From NCBI RefSeq assembly GCF_014204625.1, contig NZ_JACHLU010000002.1, forward strand, positions 336,802-400,801: a stretch of DNA of 64,000 nt, read 5' to 3'. Below, in pieces: positions 8,601-16,706 of the stretch. The stretch comes from Gillisella vitis. GTDB lineage: Bacteria > Pseudomonadota > Alphaproteobacteria > Rhizobiales > Rhizobiaceae. The notes beneath the pieces are model-generated. The model was given only the letters and a program-made list of their open reading frames with translations. It searched no databases and had not been told where the DNA came from. Position 1 is the first letter of the stretch. Each line of letters begins with the position of its first letter. Position numbers and translations under genes: made by a program.

Positions 8601-9607
8601 TGGGTATGATTTCGGCCATGCGCGGACGGATGAAGGGTGAAATCCCTCTCAGCAGCGTGTTTGAAAATCCAACCATCGCCGCCCTTGCCAGCCAGCTCGA
8701 TCAGGCCTCGGCCGGAAACACGCTGGTGGAGCCGGTGCTGACCATTCGCTCAAAAGGCTCACGGCCACCGCTGTTTTGCATCCACCCTGTTCTGGGGCTT
8801 GGATGGGGCTTTTTCACACTGGCCAAATATCTGGGCGATGATGCTCCGATCTATGCTTTGCAATCCGATGGCTTGCGCGGTACCACAGACCTGCCAAACT
8901 CGATAGAAGACATGGCATCGCTGTATATTGAGCGTGTTCGCAAGATTCAGCCGCATGGTCCCTATCATTTTCTCGGCTGGTCTCTCGGCGGTCTGATTGC
9001 CCATGAAATGACCCGGCAATTGCGCGATAGCAATGAGATTGTCTCGTTCCTGGGCGTGCTGGATTCCTATCCTTTCAAAGTTCAAGGTTCTGGCAAGGCC
9101 AACAACGTCGAGCAGGATGATGCATCCCGCGCAAGGGCAGCCCTTGGCTTCCTTGGGTTTGATGAAAACGCAGCTGGGGAAAATCCAAGCCTGTCTGACC
9201 TTGGCGATTTTGTTTTCAGAATGTTCGATTCCGAAAATCATGCGCTTCTGGAACAGGTTCGTCATTACGATCCAGAGTTTATTGCCCGCGCCCAGACAAC
9301 GATTCTCTATAATCTGGAGCTGGCGCAACGGTTTGTTCCGGGTTGGATTGATGTGGACATGCATTTCTTCAACGCCGAACAAAAAACCGGCGGTGCCTCG
9401 ATCCGCAACATTCTGAACTATGATGCCGAGGCATGGTTGCCGCATGTGGATGGTCGTATCTATGTCCGCAATCTCAATTGCAGCCACCATGATATGCTGA
9501 ATGCCGATATGGCATCCGAAATCAGTGCGGCGGTTCAGGCCGAAATCCTGCGGGAATTTCTGGTTCTGCGCCAGCCAAACCACAAGAACCTGTTGCGGAT
9601 GGCTTGA
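5612..9607 (+). CDS. Single-module nonribosomal peptide synthetase (C-A-PCP-TE, EntF/DhbF-like), predicted to load glycine
   Basis: A 1331-residue enzyme forming one complete module. The condensation domain (about 5-430) has the active-site motif HHILMDG at 141-147. The adenylation domain (about 460-950) has YIIFTSGSTGRPKG (603-616), NVYGPTETT and NGNGKTDR. The carrier domain has LGGDSL, with the phosphopantetheine serine at S993. The thioesterase has GWSLGG (S1124), D1151 and H1292/H1293. Aligning A4-A10 to GrsA by eye gives specificity residues D652 I653 L656 Q695 L718 G720 V742 V750 W751 K939, close to the glycine code DILQLGLIWK. The C domain resembles those of siderophore synthetases that accept an aryl starter. 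No dihydroxybenzoate, export or phosphopantetheinyl transferase gene is nearby, so the acyl donor and product are unknown. The start has GGGG nine bases upstream. Confidence 0.93.
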   Translation: MSIVSRHEKNIPVSLAQAGMWVKQKVSPADLSFILAEAIEIHGPVDAECFCRSLYRLTEEAGVTRSNICELDGKPHQIIRATHVGAFEVLDFSDKKDPRADADAWMQAELRRTLDLAKDNLWASALLKLSADHWIWYHRAHHILMDGFSGGILARRMAEIYSAFVEGQTLEFCDLGSPQELLDQEKIYRESTHFQKDRAYWSEQLKALPPPVTLAKRKVEPSGGLLRHTTTLDRAKVKSLQQMSRSLGGSVPQAMIALVAAYYARATDCEELTMITMVTARLSQITRRIPGMMANAVPLRFKIAPDLTLRDLMKQVSQQMTRALRYQRYRYEDMRRDLGLVRPDAQIAWLGVNIEPFDYDLRFGGHPTTVHNLSNGTMTDFTIFAYDRGDNGDLRIDFDANPALYSAEELADHEARFMRLMAAAIAAPDQPLRDISLLSDLERETVLTQWNDTQRTVPDQTWPELFRQQAMRSPNAVAVSFEGGALTYAELDAASDHLAGYLLDRGVLPGMLVAVAVPRSERMVVALLAVMKAGAAYLPLDPADPSSRVEMILDDARPAAVITTEDVAVNLPGSGLNLVFLDKPLSRTSDVMPQGPNRDDTAYIIFTSGSTGRPKGVQIPHGALVNFLFAMQDLLKLSENDRLLAVTTISFDIAALELYLPLLAGARSVIAQRSTVRDPLALCRMIKAEGITVMQATPSLWRALLADHHDALQGLRSLVGGEALPSDLAHKMAGLGHPVLNVYGPTETTVWSTAMPLVGHDLDTSPIGRPIWNTRVYVLDRNGQPVPPGFIGELYIGGAGVAQGYLNRPDLTEERFLPDPFVGGGERIYRTGDLARWRNDGALEYMGRNDHQIKIRGFRVEPGEIETVLTAMPEILEAVVILRQDDERDKRLVAYLVAEKGVEIETADLSRRLSLVLPSHMIPAAYVVLDAIPLNGNGKTDRHALPKPQWDVSEGYIAPTTETEKWLAELWSKLLGVEKVGIHDSFFALGGDSLAAVGMISAMRGRMKGEIPLSSVFENPTIAALASQLDQASAGNTLVEPVLTIRSKGSRPPLFCIHPVLGLGWGFFTLAKYLGDDAPIYALQSDGLRGTTDLPNSIEDMASLYIERVRKIQPHGPYHFLGWSLGGLIAHEMTRQLRDSNEIVSFLGVLDSYPFKVQGSGKANNVEQDDASRARAALGFLGFDENAAGENPSLSDLGDFVFRMFDSENHALLEQVRHYDPEFIARAQTTILYNLELAQRFVPGWIDVDMHFFNAEQKTGGASIRNILNYDAEAWLPHVDGRIYVRNLNCSHHDMLNADMASEISAAVQAEILREFLVLRQPNHKNLLRMA

Positions 9608-9630
9608 TAGATTGTTGAACGTGCTTTGGT

Positions 9631-9655
9631 GGAAAGCTCTGGTTCGGGGCTTTCC
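9631..9655 (+). terminator. Possible weak terminator after the NRPS gene
   Basis: Arms GGAAAGC (9631-9637) and GCTTTCC (9649-9655) around an 11-base loop, 24 bases after the NRPS stop. No T-run follows, so this is tentative. Confidence 0.3.
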
Positions 9656-9797
9656 ATCCTGTGCGGTACCGCAATGTCTGATCTGTCATTCTCTATGGGG
9701 TTTGAGTTTTTATCATCTTAATGCAGATTGATGGAGCGTCGCAGTTCCCTATCATTTTTCAATGGGTTATCCTTTGGAAAACCCATTGGATCTGCCT

Positions 9798-10298
9798 ATG
9801 CCCAAATCTCTTTCCATCCACCCTCTCACGCCAGACTCGTTTGCGCCTTTTGGCGACGTCATCGAGACCAATCCGTCCACCATGCGTCTGATCAATGGTG
9901 GCACGACGGAGCGGTTTCATGCCTTGGCAAGCCCTGATGTGGTGGGCGAGGGGGCGCGGGTGATTCTCAATATCTTTCGCGGGCAACCGCGCCAATTTCC
10001 TTACTTGATCACCATGATGGAGCGGCATCCGCTGGGTAGCCAGAGTTTTACGCCGCTCTCGGGTCGGGCGTTTCTGGTGGCGGTGTCGCTGGATGAGGGG
10101 GGCAAGCCCGGCAAGCCGCAGGTGTTTCTGGCAAAAGCCCATCAGGGCGTGAACTATCACCGCAATGTCTGGCATCATCCTTTGATGGCGCTTGCGCAGG
10201 TCAGTGATTTTCTGGTTGCAGACCGGGATGGGCCGGGCAACAATCTCGAAGAGTTTTTCTTTGAAGAACCCTATGTGCTTGAGGAGCCAGCGCTATGA
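9798..10298 (+). CDS. allA: Ureidoglycolate lyase
   Basis: A 166-residue protein of the AllA family, which splits ureidoglycolate into glyoxylate and urea at the end of the allantoin pathway. Visible motifs are [42 protein letters not shown] and the metal-site region [15 protein letters not shown]. The ATG at 9798 ([12 protein letters not shown]) fits the family N-terminus. An in-frame ATG at 9762 would add 12 residues, and neither start has a good ribosome-binding site. The stop overlaps the uraH start by four bases (ATGA), so allA-uraH-phosphoesterase forms a tight operon. Confidence 0.92.
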   Translation: MPKSLSIHPLTPDSFAPFGDVIETNPSTMRLINGGTTERFHALASPDVVGEGARVILNIFRGQPRQFPYLITMMERHPLGSQSFTPLSGRAFLVAVSLDEGGKPGKPQVFLAKAHQGVNYHRNVWHHPLMALAQVSDFLVADRDGPGNNLEEFFFEEPYVLEEPAL

Positions 10299-10651
10299 CC
10301 GGTCTGACCACCCATGTTCTCGATACCGCCCTTGGGCGTCCTGCCTCTGGCTTGCGCATTCAGCTGATGCGGATGAAGGGCGAGGAGGCGGACCTGATCA
10401 AGACGGTGTTTACCAATGCCGATGGCCGGGTCGATGGCGGGCCCATGCTGGTGGGTGATGAATTTCAGATCGGGCAATATCAATTGCTGTTTCATGCCGG
10501 GGATTATCTTGCCGCCACCGGCGCGCCGCTGAGCGATCCACCATTTCTGGATGTGATTCCGATCCGTTTCGGTATTTCTGACCCAAGTGCGCATTATCAT
10601 GTGCCGCTGCTGCTGTCGCCCTATGGATATTCGACCTATCGGGGGAGTTGA
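10295..10651 (+). CDS. uraH: 5-hydroxyisourate hydrolase (transthyretin-like)
   Basis: A 118-residue protein with the three HIUase signatures: N-terminal [17 protein letters not shown], central FPLxxI-like [11 protein letters not shown], and the diagnostic C-terminus [11 protein letters not shown] (YRGS is the hallmark separating it from transthyretin). It hydrolyses 5-hydroxyisourate, the product of PuuD, to OHCU for UraD. Its start overlaps the allA stop and it ends three bases before the next gene, so it is the middle gene of the operon. Confidence 0.95.
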   Translation: MTGLTTHVLDTALGRPASGLRIQLMRMKGEEADLIKTVFTNADGRVDGGPMLVGDEFQIGQYQLLFHAGDYLAATGAPLSDPPFLDVIPIRFGISDPSAHYHVPLLLSPYGYSTYRGS

Positions 10652-10654
10652 GCT

Positions 10655-11401
10655 ATGCGGTTTGCAGCCATTGCGGATATTCATGGAAATGCGTTGGCGC
10701 TTGAGGCCGTGTTGGCGGATATTGCTGCACAAGGCATTGATTATACGAATATCGTGAATCTGGGTGATTGCTTTTCTGGTCCGCTGGAGGCAGGCCGAAC
10801 TGGTGACTTGCTGTTGCTGCTTGATCTTGTCACCGTGCGCGGCAATCATGATCGCTATTTGATTGAGCAGGAGCGGGCGTCAATGCACGCATCCGATGCT
10901 GTGGCCTATGACCAACTGGCACCGCGCCATGTTGAATGGCTAAAGAAACTGCCGTTTTCGACCGTGTGGCGGAATGAGGTCTATCTTTGCCATGCAACTC
11001 CTGTGGACGACAACACCTATTGGCTGGAATCGGTGACTGCTGACGGTGTTGTGTATTTAAAGCCCCGCGCCGATATAGAAACCTATGCCAGAAGCGTTGA
11101 GCAAGAGCTGATCTTGTGCGGGCACTCACATATTCCGCGCACTGTTTGGCTTGCCGATGGCCGGTTGATCGTCAACCCCGGCAGTGTCGGCTGCCCTGCC
11201 TATGATGACGATCTACCCTTTTATCACAAGGTGGAAGCGGCGACGCCGCTGGCTTCCTATGCCATTTTGGAAAAGACCCTGAACGGCTGGGCCGTAGCTT
11301 TTCGGCAGGTGCCTTACAATCATCTTGCCATGGCGAGGCTGGCCGCCGACAATGGCCGCAAGGATTGGGCAAGTGGTCTGGAAAGCGGCTGGCTGGGGTG
11401 A
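10655..11401 (+). CDS. Metallophosphoesterase, YfcE/calcineurin-like family
   Basis: A 248-residue protein with the complete calcineurin-like metal-binding set in order: DIHGN (residues 8-12), GDC, VRGNHDRYL, CHATP, GHSHIP and NPGSVGCP. These bind two metal ions and support phosphodiester or phosphomonoester hydrolysis. The substrate is unknown. The gene begins three bases after uraH with GGGGGAG upstream and is evidently cotranscribed with allA and uraH, yet no purine-pathway step needs a phosphatase, so its role in the operon is open. It could act on nucleotides or cyclic nucleotides upstream of base release. Confidence 0.85.
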   Translation: MRFAAIADIHGNALALEAVLADIAAQGIDYTNIVNLGDCFSGPLEAGRTGDLLLLLDLVTVRGNHDRYLIEQERASMHASDAVAYDQLAPRHVEWLKKLPFSTVWRNEVYLCHATPVDDNTYWLESVTADGVVYLKPRADIETYARSVEQELILCGHSHIPRTVWLADGRLIVNPGSVGCPAYDDDLPFYHKVEAATPLASYAILEKTLNGWAVAFRQVPYNHLAMARLAADNGRKDWASGLESGWLG

Positions 11402-11508
11402 GGGGTTTATGCCTCCTTGTTCAACTTTTCCCTGATAAACTCTCATCTGTCGGATGTGTGCGCTGTCGGGCAGATTGCCTTCCGCCCGGCAGCCGACAAC
11501 CGCGCGTT

Positions 11509-12975
11509 TCACGCCTCTCGCTGGCACCTGTCAACATAATCCTTGGCGTTCTCGCCCGCGATCCTCCCGGTGTTGAGGGCAAAGCCCATGGAAGTGCCGG
11601 GAAAGATGAAGGGGTAACTGTCGCCGTAGATGGCGCAGGCGTCGGTGCCTGCGGCATAGAGGCCGGGGATTGGCTTCCACTCCTTGTCGATCACCTCGGC
11701 TTTCTCGTTGATCTTGATGCCGCCAGCGCTGCCGTAAGCGCTTGGGAAATGCCGGGCTGCATACCATGTGCCGCCGGTGAGCGGACGAAGATAGCGCTGC
11801 GGCTTGTTGAACTGCTCGTCATAGCCCTTGGTGCAGAAGCGATTATAGGTCTCGATCGTCGCTGTCAGTCCCTCAAGATCGGCTCCGGTCTTGGCGCAGA
11901 GTTCCTCTAGGCTGGTGGCGCGGTAAAAATTGCCCTTGCCGCTTGCGAGATAGGCCTCAATAACGGCGGGCGCATTCTCGAATCTTGGTTGCTGGAAAAC
12001 GCGGTTGCGGGTGTCGAAATCGCGCTGCATGTCCTCTAAAATCGCTGCATCAAACAGCAGCAGCGCGGTCTTGTCCTTCTGCTGGGCAATGGCATTGGCG
12101 GTGAAGGTGACATTGGGCATCACCGCCTCGTTCATAAACCGCTTGCCGAGCAGATTGACCATCAGATGCGGCTGCCGACAGGCCTCGTGCAGGGCGGGCG
12201 GAATGGTGAGCGGATCGGGCATGCCATAGACCAGTTCCATGCCCATCTCGGTCTTTTGCGCGCCTGCCGCCCAGGCCATGCGCAGGCCGTCGCCAGTCAC
12301 GCCGGGGATCTTGAAGGGGAACAGGTCCTTGTCCACCTCATAGCCCGCATGGGTACGGATCATCTCGGCATTGTTGCCGAAGCCGCCTGTGGCAATCACC
12401 ACCGCCTGGCTCTCGACTCGGCTCGGACGCCCCTCCGCCTCGGGCAGAACAAGGCCTGCGACCCGGCCATCCCTGATGATCAGGTCTTCGACCGGCGTGT
12501 TGAGATAGAGTGTGACCCCAAGTTCGAGCGCCCGCTCGGTGAGAATCCGCATCATGGTCGCAGCCCCGCCCGGACCGGGCGGTCCCTTGTCTGGCTGCAC
12601 CAGATGCCATGTGGGATAGGAGCCGGAAAAATAGGTGGCGGGCTCGGCAAAGCGGACGCCAAGGCTTTCCAGCCAATGGATCGTATCGCCGGATTTGTTG
12701 AGAAAGGCTCTGACCAGAGCAGCATCGACCCGCCAATGGGTATAGGCCATGAAGGCCTCGAACGCCTCGTCTTTTGTCGGCTGAAAAAGCCGCTCGCGGG
12801 TCAGGCGGCTCTCAATGCCAAGCGGTCCCATGCCGCGATTGGCGGTGCCGCCGGTGATGGCCGCCTTTTCAAAAACGCAGACCGACAGGCCAAGCTGTGC
12901 GGCACCGATGGCGGCGGCGAGCCCCGCTGGCCCGGCGGCAATCACGGCGAGATCGGTCTTGATGGTGTCTTGCAT
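11509..12975 (-). CDS. FAD-dependent oxidoreductase, fumarate-reductase/succinate-dehydrogenase flavoprotein family
   Basis: A 488-residue flavoprotein. It has an N-terminal dinucleotide-binding motif (LAVIAAGPAGLAAAIGAAQLG, with AAGPAG in place of the usual GxGxxG first glycine), TGGTANRGMGPLGI, VVIATGGFGNN, and a C-terminal FAD motif PIPGLYAAGTDACAIYGDSYP. It resembles 3-ketosteroid dehydrogenase/tricarballylate dehydrogenase-type enzymes, and the substrate cannot be read. The start ATG at 12973-12975 follows GGGAGGA. It is divergent from a LysR gene 137 bp away, the classic arrangement for LysR control. The pair separates two blocks of purine genes and may be unrelated to them. Confidence 0.8.
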   Translation of the reverse strand: MQDTIKTDLAVIAAGPAGLAAAIGAAQLGLSVCVFEKAAITGGTANRGMGPLGIESRLTRERLFQPTKDEAFEAFMAYTHWRVDAALVRAFLNKSGDTIHWLESLGVRFAEPATYFSGSYPTWHLVQPDKGPPGPGGAATMMRILTERALELGVTLYLNTPVEDLIIRDGRVAGLVLPEAEGRPSRVESQAVVIATGGFGNNAEMIRTHAGYEVDKDLFPFKIPGVTGDGLRMAWAAGAQKTEMGMELVYGMPDPLTIPPALHEACRQPHLMVNLLGKRFMNEAVMPNVTFTANAIAQQKDKTALLLFDAAILEDMQRDFDTRNRVFQQPRFENAPAVIEAYLASGKGNFYRATSLEELCAKTGADLEGLTATIETYNRFCTKGYDEQFNKPQRYLRPLTGGTWYAARHFPSAYGSAGGIKINEKAEVIDKEWKPIPGLYAAGTDACAIYGDSYPFIFPGTSMGFALNTGRIAGENAKDYVDRCQREA

Positions 12976-13052
12976 GTCATTCCTCCCTGAATGAACCCGT
13001 TCGCTCCTCGCATCCGGGCAATGTCCTCCACGGTGGTTGTATCGGGGGTGGG

Positions 13053-13072
13053 TTATGACTACAAATTCATAA
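13053..13072. promoter_or_regulatory. Candidate LysR operator between divergent genes
   Basis: TTATGA (13053-13058) and TCATAA (13067-13072) are perfect inverted arms with an 8-base spacer, containing T-N11-A-type geometry. They lie in the 137-bp gap between the flavoprotein start (12975) and the LysR start (13113), where the autoregulatory site of a LysR protein is expected. Confidence 0.5.
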
Positions 13073-13112
13073 GGTTCATTTCTCATTCCGGTTGGGAATG
13101 ATGGGGGCGTGC

Positions 13113-13988
13113 ATGTATCGAGAATTGCAGCAATTCATCGTGCTGGTTGAGCAGGCCAGCGTCACCAAGGCCGCCACGGTTCTTGGCATCACCCAGTCGG
13201 CGCTGTCGAAGAGCCTGCAACGGCTGGAGGATCATCTCGGTCTGCAATTGGCAGAACGTGGTCCGCGTGGCCTCGTACTCACCGAGGAGGGCCGCGGCAT
13301 TTATGATCATGCCCGCCGGGTTGATGCCGAGATGCGCTCGCTGGAACTTGATGCCCGCACGCTCGGCGAGGGGCGGCGGCGGCGGATCAGGATCGGGGCA
13401 AGCCCCTCTTGGAGCATTGCCTGCATTCCCGATCTGGTCGCGCAGATTGGACAAAGTGAGCCTGATGTTGAGCTGTCTGTGCATGTGGATCTGGAAACTG
13501 AACTGCTGCGGCTGCTGGCGCAGGGCGAGCTGGATATTGCCCTTGGCAATACCGACCTGGAACTGAGTGACCATCATGTCGGCCGTGATGCGTTTGTCAC
13601 CGTCGATGTGCGGATCGCCGCCCGTGCCGGTGCCGTGTTGGCAGCACCTGATCTGCCAACTCTGCTGGCCCGCGACTGGATTGATTATCACAACGCGCTC
13701 GACCAGCCCGCTTGGGATGGTGCCAGCATTCGCAGCAGGGTACGGGGGCGGATCGTCAAAACCTCTTCCTGGATTGATGCGCTGCTGATTGCCGCCCGCA
13801 TGGATGCGCTCATTCCGCTGCCCGCGCATCTGGCGGCGTTTCTGCCGAAGTTCGGATTGCAGTTCATGGATGGCGTCACGCCGATCGCGCAGTTCAACGC
13901 TGGCCTGCGCTACCGCACATCTTTTGCCGCCACCCGCACCGGTCGCAAGGTCTGCGACGCGGCCAAGGCATTGATGTGCGCTCAGTAG
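13113..13988 (+). CDS. LysR family transcriptional regulator
   Basis: A 291-residue regulator. Its N-terminal winged helix is MYRELQQFIVLVEQASVTKAA through ITQSALSKSLQRLEDHLGLQL, followed by a LysR effector domain (IRIGASPSWSIACIPDLV onward, LDIALGNTDLEL). The start chosen is ATG 13113; an in-frame ATG lies 21 bases upstream. It most likely controls the divergent flavoprotein gene and itself through the palindrome at 13053-13072. The C-terminal domain is shorter and more divergent than in well-known members, and no effector is suggested. Confidence 0.88.
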   Translation: MYRELQQFIVLVEQASVTKAATVLGITQSALSKSLQRLEDHLGLQLAERGPRGLVLTEEGRGIYDHARRVDAEMRSLELDARTLGEGRRRRIRIGASPSWSIACIPDLVAQIGQSEPDVELSVHVDLETELLRLLAQGELDIALGNTDLELSDHHVGRDAFVTVDVRIAARAGAVLAAPDLPTLLARDWIDYHNALDQPAWDGASIRSRVRGRIVKTSSWIDALLIAARMDALIPLPAHLAAFLPKFGLQFMDGVTPIAQFNAGLRYRTSFAATRTGRKVCDAAKALMCAQ

Positions 13989-14068
13989 AGAGGCCTATTT
14001 TGTATCGCTGGATCATGGGGAGATGACACAGAAAAGCGTTTGTAGCGTGTTCCTCAACACTGAACCCG

Positions 14069-15370
14069 TCACGGCTTACTGGCCACACCCGCCACATAGG
14101 TCTCCACCACAACCCGGTCATCGCCCAAGGTCTGCATCAAAAACAGCTCTTCGGTCAGCGTGGTTACGGCTTCCATTTTCAGTGCCATGGCAGGCGTTGC
14201 ACAGGCATTGAGCACCACCAGATCGGCCTCTGTTCCCGGCTCCAATGTGCCGATTTTATCGGCCAAGGACAGGGCAAGGGCATTGCCCAGCGTCATGTGG
14301 TAAAAACTGTCGAGCGGGTTCAGCCTCTCGCCCAGAAGTTGCTGGATTTTATAGGCCTCATCCATGGTGCGCAGCATGGAATAGCTGGTGCCGCCACCGA
14401 TGTCGGTGGCCACGGCCACGCGCACGGGCTTTTCCCGACGTTGAATGGCTTTGAGCGGAAAGAGGCCGGAGCCAAGGAAAAGGTTTGATGTCGGGCAGTG
14501 GACGGCAACAGAACCAGATTCGGACAATGCATCCGCCTCGCGTTCCGACAGGTGAATGGCGTGGCCAAACAGAGTCTTTTTTCCAAGCAAACCGTAGCGG
14601 GCGTAAATATCCGTATAGTCAATGGACTCAGGGTAAAGGCTTGCCGTGAAGTCAATTTCCTCGCGGTTTTCCGAAAGGTGCGTCTGGATGTGAAGATCGG
14701 GAAATTCATAGGCCAGCGCCTGTGTGCGCTCCATCTGCTCCGGCGTTGAGGTAATGGCAAAGCGCGGCGTAATGGCCACCATGTTGCGGCCGCGCCCGTG
14801 CCAGCTTTCAATCAATTCGCGGGTTTCATCATAGCCGCTTTGCGGCGTGTCCAGCAGGCCTTGCGGGGCGTTGCGGTCCATCATCACCTTGCCCGCAATC
14901 ATGCGGGTGCCGCGCCGCGCACTCTCGGCAAAGAAAGCATCGGCAGAGGTTTTATGCACCGAGCAATAGGCCACCGCTGTGGTGGTGCCCTGGCGCAAAA
15001 ATTCATCGAAGAAATGCGTGGCAATGCGTTGTGCATGGGCAGTTTCAACGAACCGGCATTCCTCGGGGAAGGTGTAGGTGTTGAGCCATTCCAGCAGATT
15101 GGCGGCATAGGAGCCAATCACCTGCATTTGCGGAAAATGCACATGGCAGTCAATAAAGCCGGGCATGATCAGATGCGGGCGATGATCCACCTCCATAGCC
15201 GTCTCGGTGGCTTTTGCCTTGACCTGATCATAGGCACCAGCGGCAAGTATCAGCCCGTTTTCTACCAGCACAGCGCCATCGGCTTCATAGAGATAGCTGT
15301 CTGTGTCAGTAATGTGCTGGGGGGCGGCGCGAAAAGATAGCAGGCGGCCACGGATCAGGGTTTCAGTCAT
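14069..15370 (-). CDS. guaD: Guanine deaminase
   Basis: A 433-residue amidohydrolase converting guanine to xanthine plus ammonia. Metal-binding motifs are present in order: PGFIDCHVHFPQ, IQTHLSENREEI, FGHAIHLSE and ATDIGGGTS. SNLFLGSGLF and the PTSN region match the guanine-deaminase subfamily (GuaD), as does the N-terminal MTETLIRGRLLSF. The start overlaps the puuD stop (TAATG), showing translational coupling in a puuD-guaD operon. It feeds XdhABC, encoded a few kilobases away on the same strand. Confidence 0.95.
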   Translation of the reverse strand: MTETLIRGRLLSFRAAPQHITDTDSYLYEADGAVLVENGLILAAGAYDQVKAKATETAMEVDHRPHLIMPGFIDCHVHFPQMQVIGSYAANLLEWLNTYTFPEECRFVETAHAQRIATHFFDEFLRQGTTTAVAYCSVHKTSADAFFAESARRGTRMIAGKVMMDRNAPQGLLDTPQSGYDETRELIESWHGRGRNMVAITPRFAITSTPEQMERTQALAYEFPDLHIQTHLSENREEIDFTASLYPESIDYTDIYARYGLLGKKTLFGHAIHLSEREADALSESGSVAVHCPTSNLFLGSGLFPLKAIQRREKPVRVAVATDIGGGTSYSMLRTMDEAYKIQQLLGERLNPLDSFYHMTLGNALALSLADKIGTLEPGTEADLVVLNACATPAMALKMEAVTTLTEELFLMQTLGDDRVVVETYVAGVASKP

Positions 15371-16602
15371 TACTCAGTTTTGCCTTTCACAGCGCTTTCA
15401 TACCAGGCCACCAGCAAAGCCCGCTCTTGCGGGGTAACACTGGTGACATTGCCGGGCGGCATAGCGTGGCTACGGCCCGCCTGCACATAAATCTCGCGGG
15501 CATGGGCGGCAATCTCGTTGTCGGTTTCAAATTTCACGTTCTTGGGCGCAAATGTCAGCCCCTCCCATGAGGGTTCTTGCGCATGGCACATGGAGCAGCG
15601 GCTCTCAACAATATCACGCGCCTTGGTAAAATGCGCATCCGCCATAAACTGTTGTTGCATCGGCGACAGGCTGACATGCTCACCCTCAGAGGGTTTTTGC
15701 ACGGTGGAGAGCCACATGATGATGATGAAAATTACCGTGGTGATCATCCATGTCCAGATCGGTTTGCCCTTGCGCGCGTGGCCAGTGTTGAACCAATGGC
15801 GGATGGAGACGCCCATCAGGAACACAAGGGCTGCAATAATCCAGTTATAGGCCGTGGCAAAGGCCAGCGGATAATGGTTGGACAGCATGAAGAATACGAC
15901 AGGCAGCGTCAGGTAATTGTTGTGAAGCGAGCGCTGTTTGGCAATCATGCCATATTTCGGGTCGGGTTTGCGTCCGGCAATCAGATCGGCCACCACCACG
16001 CGCTGATTGGGCATGATGATGAAAAACACATTGGCGGTCATGATGGTGGCGGTAAATGCGCCGAGATGCAAAAAGGCTGCACGCCCCGTAAACACCTGCG
16101 TATAGCCCCAGGCCATAATCACCAGCAGAATATAGAGCAGGATCATCAAGCCCCATGTGCTTTTGCCAATCGGCGATTTGCACAAGAGATCATAACAGAT
16201 CCAGCCAATGGCGAGAGAGCCAGCGGAAAGCACAATGGCCTGAACATGGCTGAGATCCAGCACGCTGCGATCAATCAGAAATAGATCAGCCCCGCCATAA
16301 TAGACCACGCAGAGCATGGCAAAACCGGAAAGCCAGGTGGCATAGCTCTCCCATTTGAACCATGTGAGGTGCTTGGGCATGGAGGCCGGGGCGACCAGAT
16401 ATTTCTGCACATGGTAAAAACCACCGCCATGCACCTGCCACTCCTCACCATAGACGCCTTCCGGCATTCCGGGGCGCTTGGTCAGGCCCAGATCGAGGGC
16501 GATAAAATAGAAGGAAGAGCCGATCCACGCGATGGCGGTGACAACATGCAGCCAGCGCACAGCAAAGGTGAGCCATTCCCAGGCAATGGCATATTCATAC
16601 AT
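15370..16602 (-). CDS. puuD: Membrane-bound urate hydroxylase with C-terminal cytochrome c domain
   Basis: A 410-residue inner-membrane protein oxidising urate to 5-hydroxyisourate. There are about eight hydrophobic segments in the N-terminal 320 residues (for example WLHVVTAIAWIGSSFYFIAL, LMILLYILLVIMAWGY, WMITTVIFIIIMWLS), and a periplasmic cytochrome c domain with CSMCH at about 336-340 and a later HAMPP methionine region. This is the PuuD architecture (DUF989 plus cytochrome c), the bacterial alternative to soluble uricase. The start ATG at 16602 (MYEYAIAWEWL) is preferred over an upstream start that would add 18 hydrophilic residues. Electrons presumably pass to the respiratory chain. 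It is followed immediately by guaD. Confidence 0.95.
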   Translation of the reverse strand: MYEYAIAWEWLTFAVRWLHVVTAIAWIGSSFYFIALDLGLTKRPGMPEGVYGEEWQVHGGGFYHVQKYLVAPASMPKHLTWFKWESYATWLSGFAMLCVVYYGGADLFLIDRSVLDLSHVQAIVLSAGSLAIGWICYDLLCKSPIGKSTWGLMILLYILLVIMAWGYTQVFTGRAAFLHLGAFTATIMTANVFFIIMPNQRVVVADLIAGRKPDPKYGMIAKQRSLHNNYLTLPVVFFMLSNHYPLAFATAYNWIIAALVFLMGVSIRHWFNTGHARKGKPIWTWMITTVIFIIIMWLSTVQKPSEGEHVSLSPMQQQFMADAHFTKARDIVESRCSMCHAQEPSWEGLTFAPKNVKFETDNEIAAHAREIYVQAGRSHAMPPGNVTSVTPQERALLVAWYESAVKGKTE

Positions 16603-16706
16603 AAGGCACCCCGTTTTCTCTCCCGACTCGTAACTGTGCAAAATGTTGGGACGCAAGGGAAGGGGTGGATGGGGTGAATGTGTAAAAAATTGTGCATGAC
16701 TTCAAT

